This document shows, one piece after another, positions 36,044 to 44,865 of a stretch of 64,000 nt of DNA. Location: the NCBI GenBank assembly GCA_964565665.1, contig CAZMFZ010000001.1:1-64000 (forward strand). The letters run 5' to 3'. The DNA comes from CAZMFZ01 sp964565665 (lineage in GTDB: Bacteria; Bacteroidota; Bacteroidia; Cytophagales; UBA9547). The translations under genes and the position numbers were made by a program. Below the pieces are notes generated by a model. The model made no database searches. It was not told the origin of the DNA and saw nothing but the letters and a program-made list of their open reading frames with translations. The first letter of the stretch is position 1; the number at the start of each line of letters is the position of its first letter.

Positions 36044-36439
36044 ATGCCACTTAGCGAACTTACACAATTTCAGGCATTTGTAGCTCAAAAATGTCCGCGT
36101 TGCAGAAAAGGAAATATGTTTAAATCTGCCACTTATAATATTGGCAAGTTTGGAGCAGCAAACACTAATTGCCCCTATTGCGATTTGCACTTTGAGAGAG
36201 AACCCGGTTTTTTTACTGGAGCTATGTATTTCAGCTATGGTATAAATGTAGCACTTATTGCTATTGTTGGCGTAAGCACGCAGCTAATATTCAATCCCGA
36301 TATATTTGTGCTTGTAGGTATTGTAAGTGCCGCCACCATTGTGGCCGTGCCTTTTACTTTTCGCTACTCTCGAATGATGATGATGTATATGTTTTCAGGA
36401 GTAGAATATGATAAAAGTATATCAAAAAGTAGTTTGTAA
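36044..36439 (+). CDS. DUF983 membrane protein with zinc ribbon
   Basis: About 131 residues. An N-terminal CPRC...CPYC pair forms a zinc-ribbon-like site, followed by HFEREPGFFTGAMYFSYG, typical of DUF983, and two membrane helices. The function of DUF983 is not established. The ATG at 36044 is preferred over the TTG at 36038. It is tightly coupled to the rhodanese-thioredoxin gene and converges on the PorE-like gene. Confidence 0.8.
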   Translation: MPLSELTQFQAFVAQKCPRCRKGNMFKSATYNIGKFGAANTNCPYCDLHFEREPGFFTGAMYFSYGINVALIAIVGVSTQLIFNPDIFVLVGIVSAATIVAVPFTFRYSRMMMMYMFSGVEYDKSISKSSL

Positions 36440-36463
36440 ATACTTTAACATCCATAAAATATT

Positions 36464-38374
36464 TTATAATATTTTACATTCAATTCTTCGGTTCATTTTA
36501 CGGCTTATTTCAGCATCGTTGGGAGCTACAGGTTGCATATCGCCATAGCCTTTGTAATTGATTCTATCGGCAGAAATACCATTTTCAACCAAATAATCTA
36601 CTACCGATTCTGCCCTTCGGGTAGAAAGTGTGAGGTTATTTTGCTTCTGACCCACATTATCGGTATGTCCGCTAATTTCCACTTTTAGGATTTGGTTTTG
36701 ATTTAGGAAATTTACCAGCCTATCAAGTTCTGAAAAAGATTTCTTCTCCAAATTGAATTTTCCAGTTTCAAAAAATAAATTATTTAAAGTTATCAATGCC
36801 CCTTTTTTTATGGGTTCGAGGTATACGTCTAAATTCAAAGGGTCGAAATTAGTTTCATTTTCAAAGTTGAAAGTATGGCTTTTGTACATATAGCCTTCTT
36901 TTATCACAAAAAGTGCATAGTGCGAATTTTCATTCAACACTACCAAATATTCACCATTTATTTTATCTGCTTTCACTGTACTTTCTACCTTACCGGTTTT
37001 TAAATTGATAAGTTCTACATTTGCGTCAATAGGTATTTGGGTAGATTTATCAAAAATGGAGCCGTTGGCGTACGTACTTTTTTGTTGAATAGCAGCTTCT
37101 TTGGGCAAATCAAACTCATATAAAAAATACCGTTCTTGATTATTTTGCGATTTGGCTTCTGCTGAAAAATATGCTTTTTTTCCATCTGCTGTAATAAAAA
37201 TTGATGACTCTTCCAAATATGTATTTATAGGAAAACCTAAATTTTTGGGTGCTGTCCAGTTTGATGTGGAATCTGAATAGCAAACAAATAAATCGAAACT
37301 GCCAAAGCCTGGGTGAAAATCGGAGGAAAAATAAAGCGTACTCATGCTTGGGTGAATAAATGGGGCTACTTCCCTACCCGAAGTGTTTATTAAATCACCA
37401 ACATTAATGGCGTGACTCCAAGTGAAATTTTCATCGGCTTTGGCCATCCAAATATCTTCTTCACCATAGCCACCAGGCCTTCTGGAAGAAAAATACAATG
37501 TCTTACCATCTGGAGAAAGAGAAGGTTGCGAATCCCAAAATTGAGAGTTGATGGCATTGCCCATGTTTTTTGGTTTCGACCAGTCATTTCCTTTTTTGTA
37601 TGAAATAAACAAATCGCAATTATTTGTATTTCCATTTTGGGTACAAATAGTATAAACCAAAGTTTTGCCATCGGCAGAGATACTGCAAGTACCCTCATTA
37701 ATATAAGGAGAGTTGATATTATCAGAAATAGACTCAGCAAATCCCCATTCACCATTTATTTTTTTCGAGATATAAATATCTTCAAATTCCTGTACACCTA
37801 TGCGTTCACGCACAGTGAAAATCAAAGTGTGGTCATCAGCAGTTACCGCAGGGAAATATTGTTTCGCGTGCTTATTTATTTGGCTATTGAGTGGCTTAGG
37901 ATTTATCTGCACCGATTTCGACTTATTTTCAATAGCATAGTTGCAATGCACAATATAGCGTTGGGTTTTTTCAAGAAAGTTTTTAGGTTCCTTTTTAAAA
38001 GTTAAGTACTTAACAAATAGCTTTTTAGCCACTTCATAATTACCCTCATGCAAATAAATTTCACCTAATATTCTTGAGATAGAGGGGTTATTGAAATTTG
38101 AATCTATTTCAAGTATTTTCCCAAAATGAAATTTCACACCCTGCATATCTCGGTCGTAAGCCTTGTGAAGTATGCCTAATTGGTAATGAGCATCTATAAA
38201 ATCAGGCGATTTTTCTAATGCTTTTTTGAAAGATACCATAGCATTGTCCCATTTACGATTTTTCAATTCTTCAATGCCTTGATCGTATATTTTTTGTGCC
38301 TTTTTTGATTGAGCAAAAATTGGCTGAATCGAAAAAAGGATTGACAAGATAACAGTAGGTAAAATCCTAAGCAT
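36464..38374 (-). CDS. PorE-like OmpA-family protein (TPR, beta-propeller, CRD, OmpA)
   Basis: The order of domains is a signal peptide from ATG 38374 (ending near IFAQ); TPR helices (about 25-140); PD40/WD40-like propeller repeats with phrases such as GKTLYFSSRRPGGYGEEDIW and LSPDG; a carboxypeptidase-regulatory sandwich (SIFDKSTQIPIDANVELIN); and a C-terminal OmpA peptidoglycan-binding domain (ISGHTDNVG, LSTRRAESVVDYL, NRRIE). This matches the architecture described for PorE of the type IX secretion system, which anchors to peptidoglycan. The frame continues 60 codons upstream but without features. Bacteroidota carry several such paralogues, so the exact role is inferred. It is divergent from the aspartokinase-like gene. 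Confidence 0.78.
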   Translation of the reverse strand: MLRILPTVILSILFSIQPIFAQSKKAQKIYDQGIEELKNRKWDNAMVSFKKALEKSPDFIDAHYQLGILHKAYDRDMQGVKFHFGKILEIDSNFNNPSISRILGEIYLHEGNYEVAKKLFVKYLTFKKEPKNFLEKTQRYIVHCNYAIENKSKSVQINPKPLNSQINKHAKQYFPAVTADDHTLIFTVRERIGVQEFEDIYISKKINGEWGFAESISDNINSPYINEGTCSISADGKTLVYTICTQNGNTNNCDLFISYKKGNDWSKPKNMGNAINSQFWDSQPSLSPDGKTLYFSSRRPGGYGEEDIWMAKADENFTWSHAINVGDLINTSGREVAPFIHPSMSTLYFSSDFHPGFGSFDLFVCYSDSTSNWTAPKNLGFPINTYLEESSIFITADGKKAYFSAEAKSQNNQERYFLYEFDLPKEAAIQQKSTYANGSIFDKSTQIPIDANVELINLKTGKVESTVKADKINGEYLVVLNENSHYALFVIKEGYMYKSHTFNFENETNFDPLNLDVYLEPIKKGALITLNNLFFETGKFNLEKKSFSELDRLVNFLNQNQILKVEISGHTDNVGQKQNNLTLSTRRAESVVDYLVENGISADRINYKGYGDMQPVAPNDAEISRKMNRRIECKIL

Positions 38375-38555
38375 TTTGTTTTTTTGTGGGTACAAATGGT
38401 TGAGTAGCTGCATAGTTTGCTTTACAGCCTCTATATTACGGAAGCATTTCGAAATTATATTGGTATTTGGTAAAATATAATTAAATAACATTTGTTCGTA
38501 GAATGCCGCATTTTTCGCTCTCAATTCTACAAGAATTAAGTAAAATGAATCCATA

Positions 38556-39935
38556 GTGAAAATATTGAAATTTGGTCAGTCTACCTTAAAAGACACTTCA
38601 AGTATAGCAAAAGTACTTGATATAATCGTTCAAAATCCTGAAAGTATTGTTGTAGTCTCGCCTCTTTTTAAAGTATCGAACAGGCTTGAGCAAATTGGTA
38701 AGCTTGCCATGGTGGGCAACAATTCCTACAAACCTATTTTACAAGAGATTGAAGATGAACATTTTGCCATAGCCAAGCATTTTGTAGATATTAAGCATCA
38801 AGCTAAAGTAATAGCAGGCTTAAAAGTGATGCTCAATGATTTGGAAGAAATATTGTATGGCGTATATTTATTGTGGGAGCTTTCGCCTCGAACCAAAGAC
38901 CATATTTCCACTTATGGAGTGAAACTTTCAGCATATTTGATGGCTGAGTGCCTAAAATCGAAAGGTGTAGAAGCTAATTATTTCGACATACAAAAAATCA
39001 TTATCACCAATGATGTGTATGGCAATGCAGAAGTAGATAAAGATACTTCACTGAGCAATATAAAAGAGCAATTTGGTAAAATAAAAGGCATTTCGGTGGT
39101 AACGGGCAGCATTGGATCGACCTATAAAGGAGAATCATCAAACTTTGGAAAATCAGGCTCAAGCTTTACATCAGCTCTTTTCGCTAATGCCCTCAATGCC
39201 AAATCAATAGAGATTTATACTGATCGTGATGGCATACTAAACACAGACCCTACTTTAGTTCACAATGCCTTTAGCTTAAAAGAAATAAGCTATGCAGAGG
39301 TAATGGAAATGAGTAATTTTGGCAATAGTTTTGTGTATCCGCCTGCCATTCAGCCAGCCATTATAAAAAATATTCCTATCACTATAAAAAACTTATACAA
39401 TCACTCATTTGAAGGAACTGTAATTAAAAATGCTGCTACCGACAAAAGCCTGATTGTGAAAGCCAATTCCTCTGTGCAAAATGTATCGTTAATAAATGTG
39501 CAAGGCAGCGGAATGATTGGCGTAGCTGGTGTGGCATCTCGTGTATTTGGCACGTTGGCACACGATAAAATAAGTGTGGTAATGATTACTCAGGCTTCTT
39601 CTGAGCATTCGATTTGCTTGGCTGTAAAGCCAGAAAACGGCACAAGAGCCCAATTGGCATTGCAAACAGAGTTTATGGAAGAAATTCGTGAGAAGAAAAT
39701 GGACAATATTTCACTCACGAAAGAGCTTTCTATTATTGCCATTATTGGCGAAAATATGAAACAAACGCCTGGAATTGCAGGCAAAATATTCACCTCATTG
39801 GGCGAAAATAGAATAAATGTAATTGCCATTGCTCAAGGTTCGTCTGAATACAATATTTCTGTAGTGGTAGAAATGAAGGATTTGGAAAAAACATTGAATG
39901 TTTTGCACAAGACTTTGTTTAACAATTACAACTGA
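38556..39935 (+). CDS. Aspartokinase-like protein with altered active site
   Basis: A 459-residue amino-acid-kinase fold protein with C-terminal ACT domains (about 310-459, with segments VAGVASRVFGTLA and TPGIAGKIFTSLGENRINVIAIAQGSSEYNI). The overall match is to aspartate kinase: IYTDRDGILNTDP and the fold order are clear. Usual substrate-site residues differ, however. KFGGTS is KFGQST, the Glu of the fGE motif is Val (YGV, 120-122), and the GRGGSD loop is GKSGSS (198-203), losing the Arg and Asp that hold aspartate. It may have weak or different activity. Start is GTG 38556. No lysine or threonine biosynthesis neighbours are present. Confidence 0.75.
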   Translation: MKILKFGQSTLKDTSSIAKVLDIIVQNPESIVVVSPLFKVSNRLEQIGKLAMVGNNSYKPILQEIEDEHFAIAKHFVDIKHQAKVIAGLKVMLNDLEEILYGVYLLWELSPRTKDHISTYGVKLSAYLMAECLKSKGVEANYFDIQKIIITNDVYGNAEVDKDTSLSNIKEQFGKIKGISVVTGSIGSTYKGESSNFGKSGSSFTSALFANALNAKSIEIYTDRDGILNTDPTLVHNAFSLKEISYAEVMEMSNFGNSFVYPPAIQPAIIKNIPITIKNLYNHSFEGTVIKNAATDKSLIVKANSSVQNVSLINVQGSGMIGVAGVASRVFGTLAHDKISVVMITQASSEHSICLAVKPENGTRAQLALQTEFMEEIREKKMDNISLTKELSIIAIIGENMKQTPGIAGKIFTSLGENRINVIAIAQGSSEYNISVVVEMKDLEKTLNVLHKTLFNNYN

Positions 39936-40072
39936 AGTTAACTAGCGGTAATTTAGCAATGATAGTTTTAGCTCACTATCATTTACTAAGTAATTCTACT
40001 TCATAATTGTGATTTGATTTTCTACACGAAATACAAAGGATTCCACTAATTTTGTGGTGTTTTCTAAATATA

Positions 40073-40675
40073 ATGCAAGCAACCTTTAGCACCGACTCAT
40101 CAAACTCAGCCCACACATTGTCAATGTCTCCAGATGATTTCACTATTCGGGTAGCTTCCTCTGACGATGAAAAATTTGCCGTAACTATTACCAATGAAAT
40201 GGAAGAAAGTGCAAAAGCACGGGGTACAGGCATTGCCAAGCGTTCACCAGAATACGTAGCCAATAAAATGAAGGAAGGAAAAGCGGTAATAGCTTTTCAC
40301 CACGATGGCACTTGGGCAGGCTTTTGCTACATCGAAACTTGGGGCCATGGCAAATTTGTAGCCAATTCTGGCTTGATTGTGAACCCCATTTTCAGAAAAG
40401 CCGGATTAGCCAAATCTATCAAATACAAGGTTTTTGAGCTTTCAAGAACTACATTTCCCGATTCCAAAATATTTGGACTCACTACAGGGCTTGCTGTAAT
40501 GAAAATAAACTCTGAATTGGGCTACGAACCCGTAACCTATTCTGAACTCACAGAAGATGAAGACTTCTGGAAAGGGTGCCAAAGCTGCATCAACTACCCC
40601 ATATTGATGATGAAAGAGCGTAAAAACTGCCTCTGTACTGCTATGCTCTACAATCCTGAAGAGAAGGAGCAATAA
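40073..40675 (+). CDS. GNAT-family N-acetyltransferase
   Basis: About 200 residues with a GNAT fold: GLIVNPIFRKAGLAKSIKYKVFEL is the acetyl-CoA-binding region, and GLTTGLAVMKINSELGYEPVTYSEL the C-terminal part. Similar proteins in Bacteroidota sit with arginine-biosynthesis genes and may act as acetylglutamate-type synthases, but no arg gene is adjacent here, so the substrate is open. Cysteines near the C-terminus (CQSCINY, KNCLC) are notable. The ATG at 40073 is preferred to the one at 40052. Confidence 0.8.
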   Translation: MQATFSTDSSNSAHTLSMSPDDFTIRVASSDDEKFAVTITNEMEESAKARGTGIAKRSPEYVANKMKEGKAVIAFHHDGTWAGFCYIETWGHGKFVANSGLIVNPIFRKAGLAKSIKYKVFELSRTTFPDSKIFGLTTGLAVMKINSELGYEPVTYSELTEDEDFWKGCQSCINYPILMMKERKNCLCTAMLYNPEEKEQ

Positions 40676-40960
40676 AAAAACCTTACACATGACTTCGGTT
40701 TTAAAGTGAAAGAACTTAATCCCACTAATCGCTCCAGCTGATATTGATTACCGCAATCCAGTAATTCCTATTCTGCAAAGTTCTGGCAATGTAATAGAAT
40801 ATTTAATGGACAAAAAACGGCATATTGAGTGATTCTTAAAATAAGTTGTTACGGAATTAGACGATAAGCAATCTCAGCTTTTTTTCAGAACCCACTCATA
40901 AAATATATTTGTAGGATAATATTCTAAAATAATTTATAATTACCGATAAAAATTATTCAC
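40676..40960. other. Intergenic region with a short open fragment
   Basis: Rightward fragment of about 40 codons (about 40708-40830) between stops, encoding LIPLIAPADIDYRNPVIPI... and EYLMDKKRHIE-stop. It looks like protein sequence but lacks a start and a recognisable family, and may be a gene remnant. The rest is AT-rich leader for the small membrane protein. Confidence 0.4.
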
Positions 40961-41068
40961 ATGGTTAGATTAGCACTTGCAGTTGGTTTTTTAGCAGTTT
41001 TCGGTATCGTTGGATACGCAGTTATATTGTTACTTATGAATTACTTTTCAACTAAAAATAAACCCTAA
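40961..41068 (+). CDS. 35-residue single-span membrane protein
   Basis: A short frame ATG 40961 to TAA 41066-41068: MVRLALAVGFLAVFGIVGYA... ending NYFSTKNKP. Nearly the whole length is one membrane helix with a positive residue at each end, as in bona fide small membrane proteins. It ends 12 bases before the SPFH-like gene, so the two are very probably translated from one mRNA. Its helix could associate with the SPFH protein's own N-terminal helix. That is inference. Confidence 0.6.
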   Translation: MVRLALAVGFLAVFGIVGYAVILLLMNYFSTKNKP

Positions 41069-41080
41069 ATATCTGAAACA

Positions 41081-42313
41081 ATGCTAACTCCAAATCTTAA
41101 AAGGGCAATTGTATTGGGAATTGTCTCTATACTTTCATTCATCTTGTTCCTAATAATAAATCCATTTTCTTGGAATGATGCCGGAAATAGAACCGTAGTA
41201 GAGCGAACCACTGGCGAACAAATAGTACAGTTTGCTCCAGGAATATTTTATGCAGGGTTTTTTTCTAAAGAAAAGGAATGGCCCAATCAAATATCTGTTA
41301 CTTATCAGGAAGCCGTTGCCCAACTGGAAATAGAAGATAATGGAATTGAAGTAGGTCAGATTATGATACGGTTTAGTGATGCCACCACTGCCAATGTAAA
41401 AGGAATAACCCAGTTTATACTTCCTTCAGATGAGAAGGAAATGATATTGATTCATAATACACATAGAACCCCTCAGTCACTTGTAGTAAAAAGGTTAGCA
41501 CCTTATACCAAAGAATGTCTTCAATCTTCCGCACAATTAATGAGTAGTGAAAAGCATTACGGTGGGGGCAGAGCACAGATGGCACAGGATTTTATGGATC
41601 AGTTGAAAGACGGAGTTTATTTATTAAAAACGGAGGAAAATCTTGTATTTGATTCGCTCGAAAATGATAAAAAAAGAGTTTATCAGACAGAAATACAATA
41701 TGACAAAAAGACCTTATTACCCAAACGCAAACTTTCATCAATCAAAGAATATGGCATCACTGTGGCCGATGCAGCCATTACCGATGTTGATTATGAAGAT
41801 AAAGTAGACCAGAAACTCACAAAAATCATTGATGCAGTTACGAAGTCTTCCATTTCTAAGCAGGAACTAATGACAGCTCAACAGCAAACATTAACTGCAA
41901 AAGCAAAAGGAGAACAAGCACTCGTGGAGATTGAATATGAACAAAAACAAGAGCAAACCCGCCAAGTAGTAGAGGCTCAAACAAAAGTAAAAGTAGCTGA
42001 GCAAGATAAGTTGCAACAAAAAATAGCCTACGAAGGGGCAATTTTGGAAGCTAAGAAAATCAAAGAGTTGGCTGATGCTGAAGCTTATGCAAAATCCAAA
42101 ATTATGAAAGCCGATGGAGCATTGGAGATGAAATTAAAAGCCCAAGTAGAAGTTCAAAAAGTATGGGCAGATGCTTTTGCCAGATACACAGGGGCGATTG
42201 TGCCTCAAATACAAACAGGAGGAGGCTCCGTGGGTAATGGGGCATTAAATTTTATGGATATAATGACGGCTAAAACTGCAAGAGATTTCGCATTAGATCT
42301 AAAAAATAAGTAG
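41081..42313 (+). CDS. SPFH/prohibitin-like membrane protein
   Basis: A 410-residue protein. An N-terminal membrane helix (about 8-27) leads to an SPFH-like domain (ERTTGEQIVQFAPGIFYAGFF resembles the start of band-7 proteins), then a long Ala/Glu/Lys/Gln-rich coiled coil (about 265-365). A glycine-rich linker (QTGGGSVGNGALN) and C-terminal tail follow. Such proteins form oligomeric membrane scaffolds. A 35-residue membrane protein is encoded directly upstream and an intrinsic terminator follows, so the two form a compact operon. Confidence 0.7.
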   Translation: MLTPNLKRAIVLGIVSILSFILFLIINPFSWNDAGNRTVVERTTGEQIVQFAPGIFYAGFFSKEKEWPNQISVTYQEAVAQLEIEDNGIEVGQIMIRFSDATTANVKGITQFILPSDEKEMILIHNTHRTPQSLVVKRLAPYTKECLQSSAQLMSSEKHYGGGRAQMAQDFMDQLKDGVYLLKTEENLVFDSLENDKKRVYQTEIQYDKKTLLPKRKLSSIKEYGITVADAAITDVDYEDKVDQKLTKIIDAVTKSSISKQELMTAQQQTLTAKAKGEQALVEIEYEQKQEQTRQVVEAQTKVKVAEQDKLQQKIAYEGAILEAKKIKELADAEAYAKSKIMKADGALEMKLKAQVEVQKVWADAFARYTGAIVPQIQTGGGSVGNGALNFMDIMTAKTARDFALDLKNK

Positions 42314-42338
42314 GTAGACAATCCAACTACACAAAAAA

Positions 42339-42367
42339 AGCAACCTCGATTTAAGGTTGCTTTTTTT
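42339..42367. terminator. Bidirectional intrinsic terminator
   Basis: AGCAACCT (42339-42346) pairs perfectly with AGGTTGCT (42354-42361), with a seven-base loop, A run on the left and T run on the right. It ends both the rightward SPFH operon and the leftward sucD transcript. Confidence 0.9.
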
Positions 42368-42389
42368 ATATCTATGCGAAACTAAACTT

Positions 42390-43268
42390 TTATTTCGCCA
42401 ATGCTTTCACTAAAGTATCGCCAATTTCGGCTGGAGAAATAGAAACAAATAATCCGCTTTCTCTCATAATTTTGATTTTGGCTTCAGCTGTATCGTCTGC
42501 TCCACCCACTATGGCACCTGCATGGCCCATTCTGCGGCCTTTCGGTGCTGTTTGGCCTGCAATAAACCCAACTACAGGTTTTCTGTTACCATCGGCTTTT
42601 ATCCAGCGAGCGGCATCGGCTTCGTAGTTTCCGCCTATTTCGCCAATCATTACAATGGCATCTGTTTCTGGATCGTTCATCAACAACTCTACAGCATCTT
42701 TGGTAGGTGTACCTATGATTGGGTCGCCACCTATGCCAATAGCAGTTGATATTCCTAAGCCAGCTTTTACTATTTGATCGGCAGCTTCATAAGTTAAAGT
42801 GCCTGATTTCGATACGATTCCTATTCTTCCAGGTTTGAAAATAAAGCCCGGCATAATACCCACTTTTGCTTCTCCTGCTGTAATTACGCCAGGGCAATTG
42901 GGTCCAATCAAAGTAACATCGCTTTTGCTTTTCACATAGGCTTTGGCATAAATCATGTCATTGACTGGAATGCCTTCTGTGATACAAATAATCACTTTTA
43001 TGCCTCCATCTGCAGCTTCCATAATGGCATCGGCTGCAAATGCAGGTGGCACAAATATTATTGATACATTCGCTCCGGTAGCTTTTACTGCTTCTTCTAC
43101 AGTATTGAAAACAGGCCTATCTAAATGACTAGAACCTCCTTTTCCGGGAGTAACACCACCAACCACACTAGTGCCATACTCAATCATTTGCTGGGCATGA
43201 TACGAACCTTCAGAACCGGTAAAACCCTGAACAATTACTTTAGAATTTTTATTTACGAGTACACTCAT
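42390..43268 (-). CDS. sucD: Succinyl-CoA ligase alpha subunit
   Basis: A 292-residue TCA-cycle subunit that binds CoA and carries the phospho-histidine, His249 in GHAGAIVGG. Also visible are the N-terminal CoA-binding domain (VIVQGFTGSEGSYHAQQM), GPNCPGVITAGEAKVGIMPG and VSKSGTLTYEA. The beta subunit gene sucC is not adjacent. It is separated from the rightward SPFH gene by a shared terminator. Confidence 0.96.
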   Translation of the reverse strand: MSVLVNKNSKVIVQGFTGSEGSYHAQQMIEYGTSVVGGVTPGKGGSSHLDRPVFNTVEEAVKATGANVSIIFVPPAFAADAIMEAADGGIKVIICITEGIPVNDMIYAKAYVKSKSDVTLIGPNCPGVITAGEAKVGIMPGFIFKPGRIGIVSKSGTLTYEAADQIVKAGLGISTAIGIGGDPIIGTPTKDAVELLMNDPETDAIVMIGEIGGNYEADAARWIKADGNRKPVVGFIAGQTAPKGRRMGHAGAIVGGADDTAEAKIKIMRESGLFVSISPAEIGDTLVKALAK

Positions 43269-43400
43269 TGGAATATGTGCGTGAAGATTAAGGTCTTAAC
43301 TTGGAAATGAATAGTTGCAAAAATAGATTGATTAATATTCTAAGCAAAAAATACGGTTAAGATTATTTGAAATTTTATTAGTGCATTTTTAAAAAAGAAC

Positions 43401-43426
43401 AAGGCAGAACAAAATGCACCTGCCTT
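43401..43426 (-). terminator. Possible weak terminator downstream of the ion channel gene
   Basis: AAGGCAG (43401-43407) pairs with CTGCCTT (43420-43426). On the leftward strand the stem is followed by a broken T-rich tract. It lies about 110 bases after the channel stop codon. Confidence 0.4.
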
Positions 43427-43538
43427 TTAATCATCTAATTAAGTTACTTTCGATTCGATAAATATCTGTCTCAACTTATTTTCAGAAGTTATAATAATAT
43501 AAATGTATTTGCTTAACCGCAGATACAATTGGCAGGAT

Positions 43539-43865
43539 CTACTCTTTTTTGTGGTCAGATTTTCTACTATTATTCATATTATTATAATGAGAATATACTG
43601 TATTGATAAAGCCAAGGATTATTCCAATTCCCAATAAAATGTAAACAATTGTAAATAGTTTGCCAAAATCGGTTTTAGGAGCAAAATCTCCGTAGCCAAT
43701 AGTTGTCAATGTTACAACTGAAAAATAAAGCGCATCTAAAAAACTCCAACCTTCTACAAAATGATAGGTAAGTGTACCGATTAGCAGTATTACCATACTC
43801 GTATAAAGTAAATTGCGGTAGTTTTCGTCTTTTAGAAATGAGGAAATCGTTTTGAATACTATCAT
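43539..43865 (-). CDS. Two-helix potassium channel protein
   Basis: About 108 residues with two membrane helices flanking a pore loop that carries the selectivity filter TTIGYGD (about residues 54-60 from this start), the signature of bacterial K+ channels of the ion_trans_2 type. There is no RCK/TrkA-N regulatory domain. The ATG at 43892 adds nine residues and is an alternative start. It is probably a tetrameric inner-membrane channel. Confidence 0.88.
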   Translation of the reverse strand: MIVFKTISSFLKDENYRNLLYTSMVILLIGTLTYHFVEGWSFLDALYFSVVTLTTIGYGDFAPKTDFGKLFTIVYILLGIGIILGFINTVYSHYNNMNNSRKSDHKKE

Positions 43866-44002
43866 AAAATTGGCTTCTAATTTATTGTACACTCTTATTA
43901 ATGTCTCCTCGCTTTGGCCCCCCTACAAAGCATACAATTCCGACCTGTGAAGTCACTTGACGAGGAGGCTTATATCAACGAGGGCATCTCCAATTTCTAA
44001 TG

Positions 44003-44366
44003 CTAACCCTTTGGCGAACGGTCTTTACAAAATACTTTGCTGATTACTTGATTGGTTTTCAATACGCGACAATGTTTCAATGAAATGGTTACGAATCCGC
44101 CATCATAATCGCGCAATATGCCCTTCCAAGCAAGGTTTGGTTTGCCGTATAACCCTTCTGCATATATGATGGAGCCGCCTGCATTGTCAGTATTTACCAT
44201 GCCAAATTTTTGAAGTGCTTTTGCCACCACTAATTCTCTGGCAAGCAAGTCAAATTTTGAACAATCTAATTCCAGATCTAGCTGTATTACGGCTCCTTCG
44301 GGTATTCCTCCTTCTGTGGGCCCGTCAGTCCAATGGGTTGGAAAAACAAATTGTTTTACTTGCCAT
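44003..44366 (-). pseudogene. 5'-truncated gene fragment, family unknown
   Basis: A leftward open frame of about 120 codons. An ATG-initiated part exists from 44248 (MLARELVVAKALQKFGM...). The coding pattern extends upstream in frame (FVFPTHWTDGPTEGGIPEG, then AVIQLDLELDCSKFDLLARE) to a TAA at about 44368, with no start codon before it. It therefore looks like the C-terminal end of a longer protein. The GPTEGGIPEGAVIQLD phrase followed by a small beta-rich end resembles the C-terminal part of some secreted uncharacterised proteins. I cannot name it. Confidence 0.5.
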
Positions 44367-44700
44367 TTTTATATTTAGTTCAAAATTCAATTTCAAGTGA
44401 GGATTTTGCAATTGCAAAGAATTCATAAAGCCTAACAGCTGGTTTCTACTTTATTTACCTTGCTCTATTATTTATGAGCAAAAGTAACCTTATTCACTCA
44501 AAATTAACTCCCACATACTGCTATTAAAATACAAAATTGGACAAATGAAAACTGGCAGTCTTTTGATTATTGGCTTGAAAGGATTTATTGCATGGCTGGC
44601 TTGTTGCACAAGACCTTTAACATTGGCAAAGCCTATTTCAATCGCTATAGCAAATATTGATTGAATTCTACTCTTAAACATATAATCATAAATGGCATAT

Positions 44701-44810
44701 CAATGTCATTAACTTAAGATATTCCTTCTCCATTTATTGCCGTTGGTTTAAACCAACGGCAATAAATGGAGGCGTACCCATACGAATTAATCCTTAAGTT
44801 AATCACATTG
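44701..44810. repeat. 110-bp inverted-repeat element with 44-bp perfect palindrome, GGTTTAAACC family, copy 2
   Basis: The centre (44728-44771) is a perfect 44-base palindrome whose middle reads GCCGTTGGTTTAAACCAACGGC. Outer arms CAATGTCATTAACTTAAG (44701-44718) and the reverse complement of 44793-44810 match in 17 of 18 positions. The nested structure suggests a small mobile REP/MITE-like unit. It lies upstream of a beta-propeller-like gene. Confidence 0.85.
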
Positions 44811-44865
44811 AATGGTATATTGTAATTTGCACTCCAACAACACAGTGCAGGGAAAAGCTAAATGA

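Noticed and set aside
44490..44681. Leftward 63-codon open frame
   Set aside because: No recognisable motif or start signal. It could be debris but nothing supports a gene.
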